DNA of 64,000 bases from Promicromonospora sukumoe 327MFSha3.1 (GTDB lineage Bacteria; Actinomycetota; Actinomycetes; Actinomycetales; Cellulomonadaceae). Shown piece after piece: positions 32,328 to 41,482 of this stretch (position 1 is its first letter; the number at the start of each line of letters is the position of its first letter). The notes beneath the pieces were generated by a model that was given only the letters and a program-made list of their open reading frames with translations, was not told the origin of the DNA and ran no database searches. The stretch covers positions 496,001 to 560,000 of the forward strand of contig NZ_ARQM01000010.1 in assembly GCF_000385135.1 (NCBI RefSeq), read 5' to 3'. Position numbers and translations under genes: made by a program.

Positions 32328-33367
32328 GACTCACGCTCCGCGAGCATCCCGGCGAGCCCGATGAGCTCCTGCCGCAGCGCGACGGGCAGCGTCGTCCGCT
32401 CGATCGTCGCGATGGCCGCGCGCCGCTTGGCCTCCACCAGGTCGGCGACCGAGCTACGGGCGCCGCTGGCGACCAGGGCCGTGCGCAGCAGCTCGGCCTC
32501 GTCCTCGGACAGGTCGGGCTTGCCCCACAGGTGCCGCACCTCGGTCCAGGCCGGGTCCCCCTCGGCGCAGGCGACGAGCAGGGTGCGCTTGCCCTCGCGC
32601 AGGTCGCCGGTGGTGCTCTTGCCCGTGCGGACCGGGTCGCCGAAGACCCCCAGCAGGTCGTCGCGCACCTGGTACAGCATGCCCAGGGCGATGCCCACGC
32701 GTTCGAGGTCGGCCGACGCCTCCTCGCCCGCGCCGGCCAGCGCGCCGCCCGCGCGCAGCGGCCCGGCGAACGAGTAGCTGCCGGTCTTGTTCGCCATCAT
32801 CCGCAGCAGGCGCTCCGGGGTGGCCGGGGCCGTGCCCAGGCCGAACGCGACGTCGTCGTGCTCGCCCGCGGCGGCCCGGAACAGGGCCTCGTCGATGATG
32901 TCGGTCAGCTCGGCCCGCCCGGCGGACCGCACCCGGGAGACCAGGGCGTACGCGGAGCTGAGCAGGAGGTCGCCGCCGAGGATGCCGGAGGCCGTGCCCC
33001 AGGCGGTCGCGGCGCCGGCGGGCAGCCCGCCGCGGATCGCGTCGGTCGCGAACTCGGCCGCGAGGTTGGGGCGGCCGCGCCGGGTGAGGTCCTTGTCCAG
33101 GACGTCGTCGTGCAGCAGCAGCGCGGTGTGCACCAGCTCGAAGGCCGCCGCGGCGATCGCGGCGTCCTCGGGGTGCGGGGCGCCGAACGCGCGGTGCGCG
33201 TCGAGCAGGAGCCGGGGGCGCAGGCGCTTGCCGCCCTCGCTCGACCGGGCCAGCCGCCGCCACAGCAGCGCGTAGTGCTCCGCGAGCGGAGTGGCACGCC
33301 GGGTGCGCTCGGCGAAGAAGTCGCTCAGCACGACCTCGACCGGGTCGCGGGTCAGGATCTCGGTCAT
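32324..33367 (-). CDS. crtE: Geranylgeranyl diphosphate synthase (polyprenyl synthetase)
   Basis: 347 residues. The first Asp-rich motif is seen in LLLHDDVLDKDLTRRG (DDxxD) and the second in LYQVRDDLLGVFGDP, followed by RTGKSTTGDLREGKRTLLV. These are characteristic of trans-prenyltransferases making C20 diphosphate for carotenoids. ATG 33367 overlaps the stop of idi (ATGA) and the gene ends in an overlap with crtB, so it is the second gene of the tightly packed crt operon. Confidence 0.94.
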   Translation of the reverse strand: MTEILTRDPVEVVLSDFFAERTRRATPLAEHYALLWRRLARSSEGGKRLRPRLLLDAHRAFGAPHPEDAAIAAAAFELVHTALLLHDDVLDKDLTRRGRPNLAAEFATDAIRGGLPAGAATAWGTASGILGGDLLLSSAYALVSRVRSAGRAELTDIIDEALFRAAAGEHDDVAFGLGTAPATPERLLRMMANKTGSYSFAGPLRAGGALAGAGEEASADLERVGIALGMLYQVRDDLLGVFGDPVRTGKSTTGDLREGKRTLLVACAEGDPAWTEVRHLWGKPDLSEDEAELLRTALVASGARSSVADLVEAKRRAAIATIERTTLPVALRQELIGLAGMLAERES

Positions 33368-33927
33368 GGCCACGTCACACCGTTTCTGCCAGCTCTGGCG
33401 ACCAGCGCCGCGTACAACGGCATCTCGGCGCCCTGCTCGACGAACCACGGGGAGAACGCCCACGGCACGGTGCGCAGGGCCTCGCCCAGCGCAGCGCCGT
33501 CGACCCACTTGGCCTCCATGGCCTCGTACGGGTTGACCTGCGGTTCGTCGTCGGACACCGCCACGTAGACCGGGCAGATCTCGTTCTCCACGATGCCGCT
33601 GGCGTCCACCGCGCGGTAGCGGAACAGTGGGAGCTCCAGCCGGACGTCGCGCAGGGTGATGCCGAGCTCGTCCTGCGCACGGCGCACCACGGCCTCCTCG
33701 CTCGGCTCGTCCGGCTGGGGGTGGCCGCAGAACGAGTTGGTCCACACCCCCGGCCAGGTCTGCTTGTGCAGGGAACGGCGCGTCACCAGCACCTGGCCGG
33801 CGGAGTTCAGCACGTGGCACGAGAACGCCAGGTGCAGCGGCGTCCGTTCGGAGTGCACCACGCTCTTGAGCTCCGAGCCGACGGGTGTCCCGTCGTCGTC
33901 GAGCAGGACCACTCTCTCGGTCGTCAC
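33364..33927 (-). CDS. idi: Isopentenyl-diphosphate delta-isomerase, type 1
   Basis: 187 residues. The type 1 (Nudix) isomerase motifs are clear: LVTRRSLHKQTWPGVWTNSF with CGHP for the active-site Cys, then RRAQDELGI and an internal ENEICPVYVA segment with the catalytic Glu. It balances IPP and DMAPP for the following carotenoid genes. I favour GTG 33927 since GGAGG lies seven bases before it; GTG 33933 is too close to that site. First gene of the operon. Confidence 0.93.
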   Translation of the reverse strand: MTTERVVLLDDDGTPVGSELKSVVHSERTPLHLAFSCHVLNSAGQVLVTRRSLHKQTWPGVWTNSFCGHPQPDEPSEEAVVRRAQDELGITLRDVRLELPLFRYRAVDASGIVENEICPVYVAVSDDEPQVNPYEAMEAKWVDGAALGEALRTVPWAFSPWFVEQGAEMPLYAALVARAGRNGVTWP

Positions 33928-33990
33928 TGTCACCCCTCCGGTGATTTTCGCTAGCCTGGCTATATTCAAGCACAGGAAGCGGTTTTCGCC
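33928..33990 (-). promoter_or_regulatory. Probable crt operon promoter region
   Basis: The AT-rich patch GCTTGAATATAGCCAGGCTA (reverse strand, 33952-33971) holds the 11-base palindrome TAGCCTGGCTA (33952-33962) and lies 25-45 bases before the idi start. C50 carotenoid operons are often repressed by a MarR-type CrtR, but no such gene is seen next to this one. Position-based call. Confidence 0.4.
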
Positions 33991-34080
33991 ACAGCCGATA
34001 CCGGACAGATCGCACAGGTTCTTGAGAGAGTTCGGCGCCGACCGGGGGATGGATCGGCGTATCGCCGTGAGATCGGCCAG

Positions 34081-34122
34081 TTGTCTTGAAAACGGTCGGT
34101 TGTTCGACCGATCTCAAGACAA
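34081..34122. repeat. Interrupted inverted repeat between idi and ATP-grasp genes
   Basis: Outer arms TTGTCTTGA (34081-34089) and TCAAGACAA (34114-34122), inner arms CGGTCG (34093-34098) and CGACCG (34105-34110). It lies only 25 bases before the ATP-grasp gene start, so it could act as an operator or 5'-leader stem rather than as a terminator. The other bases between idi and 34147 show no gene. Confidence 0.6.
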
Positions 34123-34146
34123 GGGACCGAAGTCGACGATTCGGGC

Positions 34147-35100
34147 GTGAGGGCCGCTGTACGTTGCGCGCATGCGCCCTTGATCCTGGTCTCGTCGGAC
34201 CCGTTGGCTCCGCGAGCCCCCGACCACCACTTCTTGCGGGAGGCGGATGCCGCACGGCGGGCAGGCCTCGACGTCGCGGTCGTGGACCACGACGCGATCC
34301 TCGCCGGGGACGTCCGCGCCGCCGTGCGCCGGGTTCCGCCGTCGGACGGCGGGCGGGCCGCGTGGTACCGCGGCTGGATGATCGCCGGTGACGCCTACAC
34401 GCGGTTCGCCACGGAGCTGGCGGCGCGGGGGATCTGGCTCGGTACGACGGCCGCCGCGTACCGCTCCGCGCACGAGCTGCCTGGCTGGTACACCGTCTTC
34501 GCGGACCTGACGCCGGCGAGCGTCTGGATGCCGTGGGTGGCGGGCCGCACGCCCACAGGAGCGGACGTCGGCACGTTGGTCGCGGCCCTTGGTGGCGGAC
34601 CCGGGGTGGTCAAGGACTACGTGAAGTCGCGCAAGCACGAGTGGGACGAGGCGTGCTTCGTGCCCGACCTGTCCGATGTCGGGGCCGCCACGGGGGTCGT
34701 CGCGCGGATGGTCGAGCTGCAAGGGGACGACCTGGCGGGCGGGATCGTCGTGCGTGCCTTCGAGCAGTTCGTGGCCGACGACGACGGGCGCGCCCTGGAG
34801 GCCCGGGTCTGGTGGTTGGCGGGCGCGCCGGTGCTGGTCACGCCGCACCCCGACGCGCCGGCCGGCACGACGGTCGAGGTGTCCGCCGAGGCGCTCGACG
34901 CCGTCGGGGCCTGCGTGCGCACGCTGGGCGCGCCGTTCGTGACGACGGACCTCGCGCTGCGGTCGGACGGCGTGTGGCGCGTGATCGAGGTCGGGGACGG
35001 GCAGGTCAGCGACCTGCCGGCGGGGCAGGAGCCCGGGGTGCTGGTGGGGGCGCTGGCTGCTGCCGGGCGGAGTCTAGGGTTGGCCGTCGATCAGGGTTGA
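34147..35100 (+). CDS. ATP-grasp domain protein (R2K/DUF4343-like)
   Basis: 317 residues, no membrane segment. The likely ATP-binding Lys and adjacent basic residues are in VVKDYVKSRKHEWDEACFV, a pattern like the R2K clade of ATP-grasp ligases; GGIVVRAFEQF and the C-terminal RVIEVGDGQVSDLP, with acidic metal-binding residues, complete the fold. R2K proteins ligate acids to amines but known substrates are few. Start GTG 34147 has no clear ribosome site; a leaderless message is possible. It precedes a small kinase gene by 24 bases, so the two may be co-expressed. Confidence 0.75.
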   Translation: MRAAVRCAHAPLILVSSDPLAPRAPDHHFLREADAARRAGLDVAVVDHDAILAGDVRAAVRRVPPSDGGRAAWYRGWMIAGDAYTRFATELAARGIWLGTTAAAYRSAHELPGWYTVFADLTPASVWMPWVAGRTPTGADVGTLVAALGGGPGVVKDYVKSRKHEWDEACFVPDLSDVGAATGVVARMVELQGDDLAGGIVVRAFEQFVADDDGRALEARVWWLAGAPVLVTPHPDAPAGTTVEVSAEALDAVGACVRTLGAPFVTTDLALRSDGVWRVIEVGDGQVSDLPAGQEPGVLVGALAAAGRSLGLAVDQG

Positions 35101-35124
35101 TGCGCGCGCTGCGATGGGGGACCA

Positions 35125-35853
35125 GTGGCTGAGGGCGACGACGTCGTAGAGCGATTCTCGGGCGGGCGCCGTTCGGCGTCGGTAGAAAGGCACGCCGCCG
35201 AGGTGCTGCGGGCTCGCGGGACTGGTGCCGGCGATGTGGCGCGGACGCTCACGGCGCTGGAGCGGCTCAACTACCCGTACGCCCCTCGGTACCTGGGGCA
35301 AGCGGGGGACGGCCGCGACCGGCTCTCGTACATCGCGGGCGTGACGACCACCCATCCAAGCGAGCGAGCGGAGGCGTCCTACCGGCTCGGTGGAGCGATG
35401 CTCCGCCTGCTGCACGACGTCACGCGCGGAACTCCGCTGGCCGGTGACCAGGAGTGCCTGACGCACCGGGATCCCGGCCCGTTCAACACCATCTTTCGGC
35501 AGGGAATGCCGGTCGCCTTCATCGACTGGGACACCGCCGGGCCTGGCGTCGCCCTCGATGATCTCGCCTACCTCGCCTGGACCTGGTGCATCCAGGCCGT
35601 CGGGAACGTGCCCGTCCCCGACCAGGCGCGGAGGCTGAGACAGGTCCGCGACGGGTACGGGATATCGAGCGACGTCGATCTGCTGGACGCGGTCCTGCGG
35701 CAGCAGTCGAGGATGTTCAAGCTGAGCGAGTCGGCCCGGCAGGGCGCGGACGCACGCATGCGGGAGATCCATATGGCCGCGCGGGACTGGGCGGCAGCGG
35801 ACAGAGCGCTCGTGCTCGACAACGTCGCAGTGTTTCGTCGGGCGCTCGGCTGA
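35125..35853 (+). CDS. Small APH-family phosphotransferase
   Basis: 242 residues. The catalytic loop LTHRDPGPFNTIFR (Brenner HxDxxxxN motif) and the metal-binding segment FIDWDTAGPGVALDDLAYL are those of aminoglycoside phosphotransferase-like kinases. The N-lobe is shorter than usual and a glycine-rich loop is only hinted at (VERFSGGRRSASVERHAAEV), so it may be a minimal member of the family. GTG 35125 is the start. The real substrate may be a metabolite rather than an antibiotic. Confidence 0.8.
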   Translation: MAEGDDVVERFSGGRRSASVERHAAEVLRARGTGAGDVARTLTALERLNYPYAPRYLGQAGDGRDRLSYIAGVTTTHPSERAEASYRLGGAMLRLLHDVTRGTPLAGDQECLTHRDPGPFNTIFRQGMPVAFIDWDTAGPGVALDDLAYLAWTWCIQAVGNVPVPDQARRLRQVRDGYGISSDVDLLDAVLRQQSRMFKLSESARQGADARMREIHMAARDWAAADRALVLDNVAVFRRALG

Positions 35854-35862
35854 CGGCTTGCC

Positions 35863-36156
35863 TCACCAGTCCGCCGGCCGGGAGTCTTTCCCGTCCAGCC
35901 ACAGCCGGTCGCTCGCGTCCCGGTGCGTGCCCGTCGAACCGACGTGCTTGCCGCTGATCCGGTCACCCTTGGTGACGACGTGCGCGACCGCCCTCGCGTG
36001 CCCGTGGCCGAGTCCGTAGGTCTCCTTCAGCCACGCGACGACCGGCGTCGTCCTGCTGCCGAGGTCGAATCCTTGCTCCTTCGCAAGACCGACGAGGTCC
36101 CGCGGCGTCAGCCCTGTCTGGGTCTCGACCTTGTCGAGGTAGGCCTGGAACGACAT
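35863..36156 (-). CDS. DUF4287 domain protein
   Basis: 97 residues, soluble and basic. The N-terminal MSFQAYLDKVETQTGLTPRD and LVGLAKEQGFDLG, then VVAWLKETYGLGHGHARAVA, match the DUF4287 family, whose function is unknown. Its ATG overlaps the cupin stop by one base (TGATG), so the two are translated from one message. The C-terminus is hydrophilic with many charged residues (GTHRDASDRLWLDGKDSRP). Confidence 0.88.
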   Translation of the reverse strand: MSFQAYLDKVETQTGLTPRDLVGLAKEQGFDLGSRTTPVVAWLKETYGLGHGHARAVAHVVTKGDRISGKHVGSTGTHRDASDRLWLDGKDSRPADW

Positions 36157-36491
36157 CAGAGGTTCTCCTGGATCATCTCGGCCGACGCGTGGATGCACAT
36201 CATGCGCAGCGTGCCCGTTCCGGTGTTCTTGAAGCCGTGCCAGACGTCCGGCTGGACCACGGCGGTGTCGCCCGCGTGGGCGACGATCGTCTCGTCACCG
36301 ACGGTGATCGTGGCCTCGCCCTCCAGGACGGACCAGGTCTCGGTGTACGGGTGCCGGTGGAGCCCGGGCCCCTGGCCGGGGTCGTTGGTGACGAGGAAGA
36401 ACGAGACGCCCGACCCGTGGTCGCGGCCCTCGAAGCGCAGGGTGCGCGACCCGGAGATGCGGATGGTGTCGGCGGTGACGATCGCGGCCAT
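36156..36491 (-). CDS. Cupin domain protein
   Basis: 111-residue single-domain cupin. Motif 1 is GPGLHRHPYTETWSVLEGEA with two His and a Glu for metal binding; motif 2 is DTAVVQPDVWHGFKNTG. The gene is divergent from an ArsR-type regulator and is followed in operon by DUF4287. Probable small-molecule binding or a dioxygenase/isomerase; the substrate is not evident. ATG 36491 is preceded by AAGGAG (reverse strand). Confidence 0.88.
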   Translation of the reverse strand: MAAIVTADTIRISGSRTLRFEGRDHGSGVSFFLVTNDPGQGPGLHRHPYTETWSVLEGEATITVGDETIVAHAGDTAVVQPDVWHGFKNTGTGTLRMMCIHASAEMIQENL

Positions 36492-36572
36492 GTCTGACTC
36501 CTTGAGTATCGGGAGCCGGCCCGTGCGGCCGGCATGACCCCAGCCTCGTCGGGGTCGCGCAGGCGCACTACG

Positions 36573-36592
36573 GTTTCGACGTGCATCGAAAC
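36573..36592. promoter_or_regulatory. Palindrome GTTTCGA-N6-TCGAAAC, candidate operator at the regulator start
   Basis: Arms 36573-36579 and 36586-36592 are perfect complements with a 6-base spacer. The 3' arm ends at the base before ATG 36593 of the ArsR-type gene. This 20-base dyad suits a winged-helix dimer and suggests autoregulation and shared control of the divergent cupin operon. It also argues against the in-frame GTG at 36581, which would place the start inside the operator. Confidence 0.6.
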
Positions 36593-37561
36593 ATGGTGGA
36601 GTTCCGGCTCGCGCCCGACGACATCTCGGCCATCCGGTTCGGCGTCTCGCCCGGTCACGAGCTCGCCCACGCCGTGCGCGTGCTGGTGCAGCCGCAGTAC
36701 CACCCGCTCCAGTGGGGCTGGCTGCGGCGGGCGCGCGACCAGGCGCCGTCGCGTGCCTTCGAGCTGATGCGCCTGCTCGTCGGACCGGACGGGTACATGC
36801 CCGACTTCCTCACCTCGACACCCGGCTGGGACCTCGGCCCCGAGGAGGAGCTGGCCCGCCTGCGCGACGCCGACCTCGGCCCGCTGCGCGTCGACGTCCT
36901 CAAGCGCGTGGACCGCACGACCGGCACCGAGCAGCGCCTGCTGCGCGCGATGGCCGACGACCCGGAGCGCACCCGGTCCGCCGCCGCGGACGCCTGGGAA
37001 CAGTGCTGGGACGCGCTGCTCGCCCCGTACTGGCCACAGCTCGAGCGGATCCTGCGTGCCGACGTCGGCGTGCGCTCCCGGCGGGCGACGACGGACGGCC
37101 TCGGGGCGATGGTCGAGACCCTCCACGAGGCCGTGAGCTGGGCCCCGCACGCCGTCCGGGTGCGGCTGCGCATGCACGGCGAGGTCCTCGACTGCGCGGG
37201 CAGCGGGCTCGTGCTGGTGCCCTCGGTCATGGCGCCCCGCTGCTCCGTCGTCACCGAGCCGCCGGCCCAGCCCACCCTGTTCTACCCGGCGCTCGGCGTC
37301 TCCGAGCGGTGGGCCGACGACGGACCGGGCACCGCCGAGGCGCTCGCTCGCCTGCTCGGTGCGGGCCGGGCGGGCGTGCTGCTCGCGCTGCGCGCCCCGC
37401 TGTCCACGAGCGAGGTCGCCGCCGCGTGCGGGCTCGCGGTGTCGACGGCGTCGCACCACCTCGCGCTGCTGAGCGCGGCCCGGTTGGTCGACGCCCGGCG
37501 CGACGGGGCGCGCGTGCTCCACGTCCGCACGCCACTGGGAGAGGCGCTGGTCGGGGGTTGA
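36593..37561 (+). CDS. ArsR-type regulator with C-terminal winged helix
   Basis: 322 residues. Unlike classical small ArsR proteins, the DNA-binding domain is at the C-terminus: LSTSEVAAACGLAVSTASHH, then LALLSAARLVDARRDGARVL. The N-terminal about 240 residues form an unassigned domain starting with VEFRLAPDDISAIRFGVSPG, which occurs in a group of actinobacterial regulators (DUF5937-like). There is no ribosome site before ATG 36593, so translation may be leaderless. It probably represses itself and the cupin-DUF4287 operon through the palindrome at its start (inference). Confidence 0.83.
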   Translation: MVEFRLAPDDISAIRFGVSPGHELAHAVRVLVQPQYHPLQWGWLRRARDQAPSRAFELMRLLVGPDGYMPDFLTSTPGWDLGPEEELARLRDADLGPLRVDVLKRVDRTTGTEQRLLRAMADDPERTRSAAADAWEQCWDALLAPYWPQLERILRADVGVRSRRATTDGLGAMVETLHEAVSWAPHAVRVRLRMHGEVLDCAGSGLVLVPSVMAPRCSVVTEPPAQPTLFYPALGVSERWADDGPGTAEALARLLGAGRAGVLLALRAPLSTSEVAAACGLAVSTASHHLALLSAARLVDARRDGARVLHVRTPLGEALVGG

Positions 37562-37627
37562 TGCGACGGTTGCTCTGCTCGGCTCGTATCAGCCATCGCA
37601 CATCACCGCCTACACCTCAGGAACCCA

Positions 37628-38044
37628 GTGCCGAACGCCGACTCCATCCCGGAACTCGCTCGCGACCTGATCTCCCGCGGGGGCACGGTTGTCGGCCACA
37701 TCGCGGTTGATGATCACGAAGCCCGCGCGCTCGTCCAGGTGTCGCCTGGCGTCCCTCCGGTGGAGTTCGTCGTGGACCTCCAGGGGTTGGTGCGCTTCCT
37801 TGCGTCCGCCGGTGAGAGCGCGCGTGACGTGTTTCCTGATGTCGACCCGGTCGAGGGCGGGCTTCGACTGGTGTCGGAGCACCTGTGGGAAGAGATCGGT
37901 TCGGCGGAGGCGACGGTCCTCGCAGTGGGCGTCGATCGGCAAGGCGAGACATGGTCCAGCACGGAAACTGCGCCCAGGCCGCGCATCAAGCCTTCCGGCG
38001 ACTACCGCTGGACCGCGGACCGTGTTGATCTCGAGTCTTCCTAG
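37628..38044 (+). CDS. Hypothetical protein
   Basis: 138 residues, soluble, acidic. I do not recognise a family. Sequence blocks include MPNADSIPELARDLISRGGT, VEFVVDLQGLVRFLASAG and WEEIGSAEATVLAVGV, which look like a compact alpha/beta domain, perhaps an immunity-like or regulatory fold. GTG 37628 is preceded by CAGGAA. Its 3' end overlaps the convergent methyltransferase gene by four bases. Codon use looks less GC-biased than that of neighbours, so it could be an acquired gene (impression only). Confidence 0.6.
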   Translation: MPNADSIPELARDLISRGGTVVGHIAVDDHEARALVQVSPGVPPVEFVVDLQGLVRFLASAGESARDVFPDVDPVEGGLRLVSEHLWEEIGSAEATVLAVGVDRQGETWSSTETAPRPRIKPSGDYRWTADRVDLESS

Positions 38045-38844
38045 GACGCCCCTGGCACGGTTGCCGCTGCGGCGGAAGAGCCAGGCCGGGTCCTGCCGAC
38101 GACCGTCCACGCCGTAGCCGACACCTCGAACGGGCCCGCGGACAGAAGCTCGCGGCAGCGCGCCTCGACCGCTCGCCGGGTGTCGGCGTCGAGGGCGGCG
38201 ACGTAGTCCCCGGCCGGACCGACGCCGAGGGTGTACGGCTCCCACCACTCGGCGAAACCCGCGTACGCCGAGATGACGGTGAGCTCGTAGGACCGGACGT
38301 CCTCCAGCCCGGCGGCCCGGAACAGGTCGGCGAGCTGGCCGGTGCGCGCACCGACCTCCGCCGCCTCGTCGACGGCGCCCGGGTCGACGTCCCGGGCTGC
38401 GCGCCAGAACGTGGACAGCGGTGCCCGCTCGCCCCCGAAGTCCCAGACGCTCGCGGAGACGGGGCCGCCCGGCGCGGTGACCCGCGCCATCTCCCGCAGC
38501 CCCGCCACGGGGTCGGTCATGAAGGGCACCACGAGCTGCGCGAGCGTCAGGTCCACGGCGCCGTCCTCGAACGGCAGCGCCTCGGCCACGCCGTGCCGGA
38601 CGTCGACGCCGGGGCAGCGCCGTCGGGCCGCCTCGACGAACGGGACCGACGGATCGATCGCGGCGACGTCGTCCGGACCGAGCCGACGGACCAGCCGCTC
38701 GGTCACGGCGCCGGGCCCGCACCCGACGTCGAGCGCACGTTGACCGTGCCGCGGGTCGACCAGGTCGACCAGCTTCTCAGCGAGCGGCTCGGAGTACCTG
38801 CCCATGAAGCGCATGTAGGACTCGGCCGCGACCTCGAAGGCCAT
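38041..38844 (-). CDS. Class I SAM-dependent methyltransferase
   Basis: 267 residues. The SAM-binding motif I is RALDVGCGPGAVTERLVRRL, followed by VAAIDPSVPFVEAARRRCPG and GVAEALPFEDGAVDLTLAQL, typical of the UbiE/Methyltransf_11 group. Substrate unknown. The ATG at 38844 gives the conserved start. The gene is 85 bases downstream of tRNA-Asn on the same strand and separated from it by the 38882-38922 hairpin. Convergent with the hypothetical gene at 37628. Confidence 0.88.
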   Translation of the reverse strand: MAFEVAAESYMRFMGRYSEPLAEKLVDLVDPRHGQRALDVGCGPGAVTERLVRRLGPDDVAAIDPSVPFVEAARRRCPGVDVRHGVAEALPFEDGAVDLTLAQLVVPFMTDPVAGLREMARVTAPGGPVSASVWDFGGERAPLSTFWRAARDVDPGAVDEAAEVGARTGQLADLFRAAGLEDVRSYELTVISAYAGFAEWWEPYTLGVGPAGDYVAALDADTRRAVEARCRELLSAGPFEVSATAWTVVGRTRPGSSAAAATVPGAS

Positions 38845-38881
38845 GGGTCGACTCTACGACTCGGTGTCCGGGCAAACGACT

Positions 38882-38922
38882 GAGGCCCCGAACGCCCAGG
38901 TGATCTGGGGGTTCGGGGCCTC
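38882..38922 (-). terminator. Terminator downstream of tRNA-Asn
   Basis: Arms GAGGCCCCGAAC (38882-38893) and GTTCGGGGCCTC (38911-38922), with a further inner stem (CCCAG/CTGGG). It is a perfect outer stem of 12 bp directly after the tRNA 3' end, between it and the methyltransferase gene. Confidence 0.75.
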
Positions 38923-38928
38923 TGGATG

Positions 38929-39001
<73 letters not shown>

Positions 39002-39129
39002 TCGTGTTCACCCGTCCCGTTGACCGGGTGGGCGACCGGTGAAAACTCTAACAGGTCTCAGCGGGTAGTCCCGACTCGAATCCGCCCTGGATGACAGCGG
39101 TCTCCATCACACCGCGCGACCCGCGCACG

Positions 39130-40213
<1,084 letters not shown>

Positions 40214-40368
40214 TCAGCGGCAGCCGTCACACGGTAGTCCCATGGCCCTGGACCTTGGAGGTAACGCCAGGGACTCCCTCACGTCGGCCGAGTGTTGCAC
40301 CGTAGAGGCGACCGGTCGCGCCCCGCGGCCGATCCAGGCGGCGCCAGGGGCGCCCGGAGGGAGCAGCG

Positions 40369-40746
40369 ATGAGCAGCTGGACCGAGCACGAGCTCGCGCA
40401 GGTCGACAGCACCGACGAGCTGCGGGTCTCGTCCTACCGCGAGGACGGCACCCTGCGCCCGTACGTGACGATCTGGACCGCCCGGCTGGGCGGCGACGTG
40501 TACGTCCGCTCGGCGTACGGCCCGGACAACGGGTGGTTCCGCCGCGCCAAGGCCTCGGGTACGGGCCGCGTGAAGGTGGGCGACGTCGAGCGCGACGTCC
40601 GGTTCCAGGAACCGGTCGAGGACGTGCACCCCGCCCTGGACGACGTCTACCGGGGCAAGTACGCCAAGTACGACAAGAACATCGTCGGCACCGTCGTGGG
40701 CCCGCAGGTCGTGGCCACGACGCTCCGCCTCGTCCCGCAGGACTGA
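40369..40746 (+). CDS. DUF2255 family protein
   Basis: 125 residues, soluble. The sequence WTEHELAQVDSTDELRVSSY, with a following RPYVTIWTARLGGDVYVRS segment, matches the DUF2255 family, a split-barrel fold similar to FMN-binding or F420-related nitroreductase-like proteins. The C-terminus has DDVYRGKYAKYDKNIVG. GGGAGC before ATG 40369 is the ribosome site. Function unknown; it may bind a flavin or deazaflavin cofactor (inference from fold similarity). Confidence 0.85.
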   Translation: MSSWTEHELAQVDSTDELRVSSYREDGTLRPYVTIWTARLGGDVYVRSAYGPDNGWFRRAKASGTGRVKVGDVERDVRFQEPVEDVHPALDDVYRGKYAKYDKNIVGTVVGPQVVATTLRLVPQD

Positions 40747-40780
40747 CGGCCCCGCAGGACTGACGGGAGACAGGCCAGGA

Positions 40781-41350
40781 TCAGGCAGGCAGCCCCGCCG
40801 CGCTGCGCACCCGCGCCTCGGCGGCGTCGATCACCCGTGCCATGTCCGGGTCGGCGAGGTCCACGCCGTTCCCGCCGATCACCTGCGAGAACAGCTCGCC
40901 GTCGACCCGGCGTCGCACCGCCACGCGGGCGGACCGCCCGCCGGGCAGCTTCACGGGCTCGGCCAGCACCACCGACCACTGCACCCGCTCCCGCAGCACC
41001 TGCGGCAGCACCGTGCGGCGGCCGTCGAGGGCGATCGGCGTCGGCTCGTCGCCGTCCACCCAGTGCACCCGGATCACGTTGGACTCGGTGTCGTAGGTCG
41101 CCCGGTCGACGTCGGCCCACTCCCGGTGCACGACGACGGAGGGCGCACCCCGCGACTCCGTGTCGCCCTTCGCGGTGGGCGCCTCGGGCGCGGAGATCAG
41201 CAGGAGCTCGGCGCGCGTGGCGAAGGCCCAGGCCTCGCCCGTGGACGTGACCAGCGGGGCCTGGGCCAGCACCGAGTCGGTGCGGTGCGAGCGGACGGCG
41301 CGGCGGACCGCCTTCTGCGGGCGGTGCGCGAACCACGAGCTGAACCCCAT
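40781..41350 (-). CDS. Hypothetical protein, conserved in actinobacteria
   Basis: 189 residues, soluble. N-terminal MGFSSWFAHRPQKAVRRAVR looks amphipathic and basic. The middle is beta-rich (STGEAWAFATRAELLLISAP), and the end has RVAVRRRVDGELFSQVIGGN and a terminal helix. Similar hypothetical proteins occur beside metabolic genes in actinobacteria, with no known role. ATG 41350 is the conserved start. Stops 34 bases from the end of the DUF2255 gene. Confidence 0.7.
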   Translation of the reverse strand: MGFSSWFAHRPQKAVRRAVRSHRTDSVLAQAPLVTSTGEAWAFATRAELLLISAPEAPTAKGDTESRGAPSVVVHREWADVDRATYDTESNVIRVHWVDGDEPTPIALDGRRTVLPQVLRERVQWSVVLAEPVKLPGGRSARVAVRRRVDGELFSQVIGGNGVDLADPDMARVIDAAEARVRSAAGLPA

Positions 41351-41403
41351 GAGACCCAGGCTAGTGGGCCCGGCGGCACCGGTCGGGCAGGGTGCGGGGC
41401 GAA

Positions 41404-41463
41404 GTCGGCAGTCGGCATCGAGATCGGTCCAGGGATGGACCGATCTCGATGCCAACTGCCGAC
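41404..41463. terminator. 28-bp inverted repeat with a single mismatch
   Basis: Arms 41404-41431 and 41436-41463 with loop GGGA. One C-A mismatch at 41413. It follows the siderophore-interacting-protein gene (its stop is 20 bases away) and lies upstream of the hypothetical gene on the same strand. Probably the terminator of the iron operon. Confidence 0.75.
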
Positions 41464-41482
41464 CTCACCCAACCTGCCAACC

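Noticed and set aside
35125-35853. Aminoglycoside resistance gene call
   Set aside because: Catalytic loop fits the broad APH family, but the N-lobe is short and nothing points to an antibiotic substrate.
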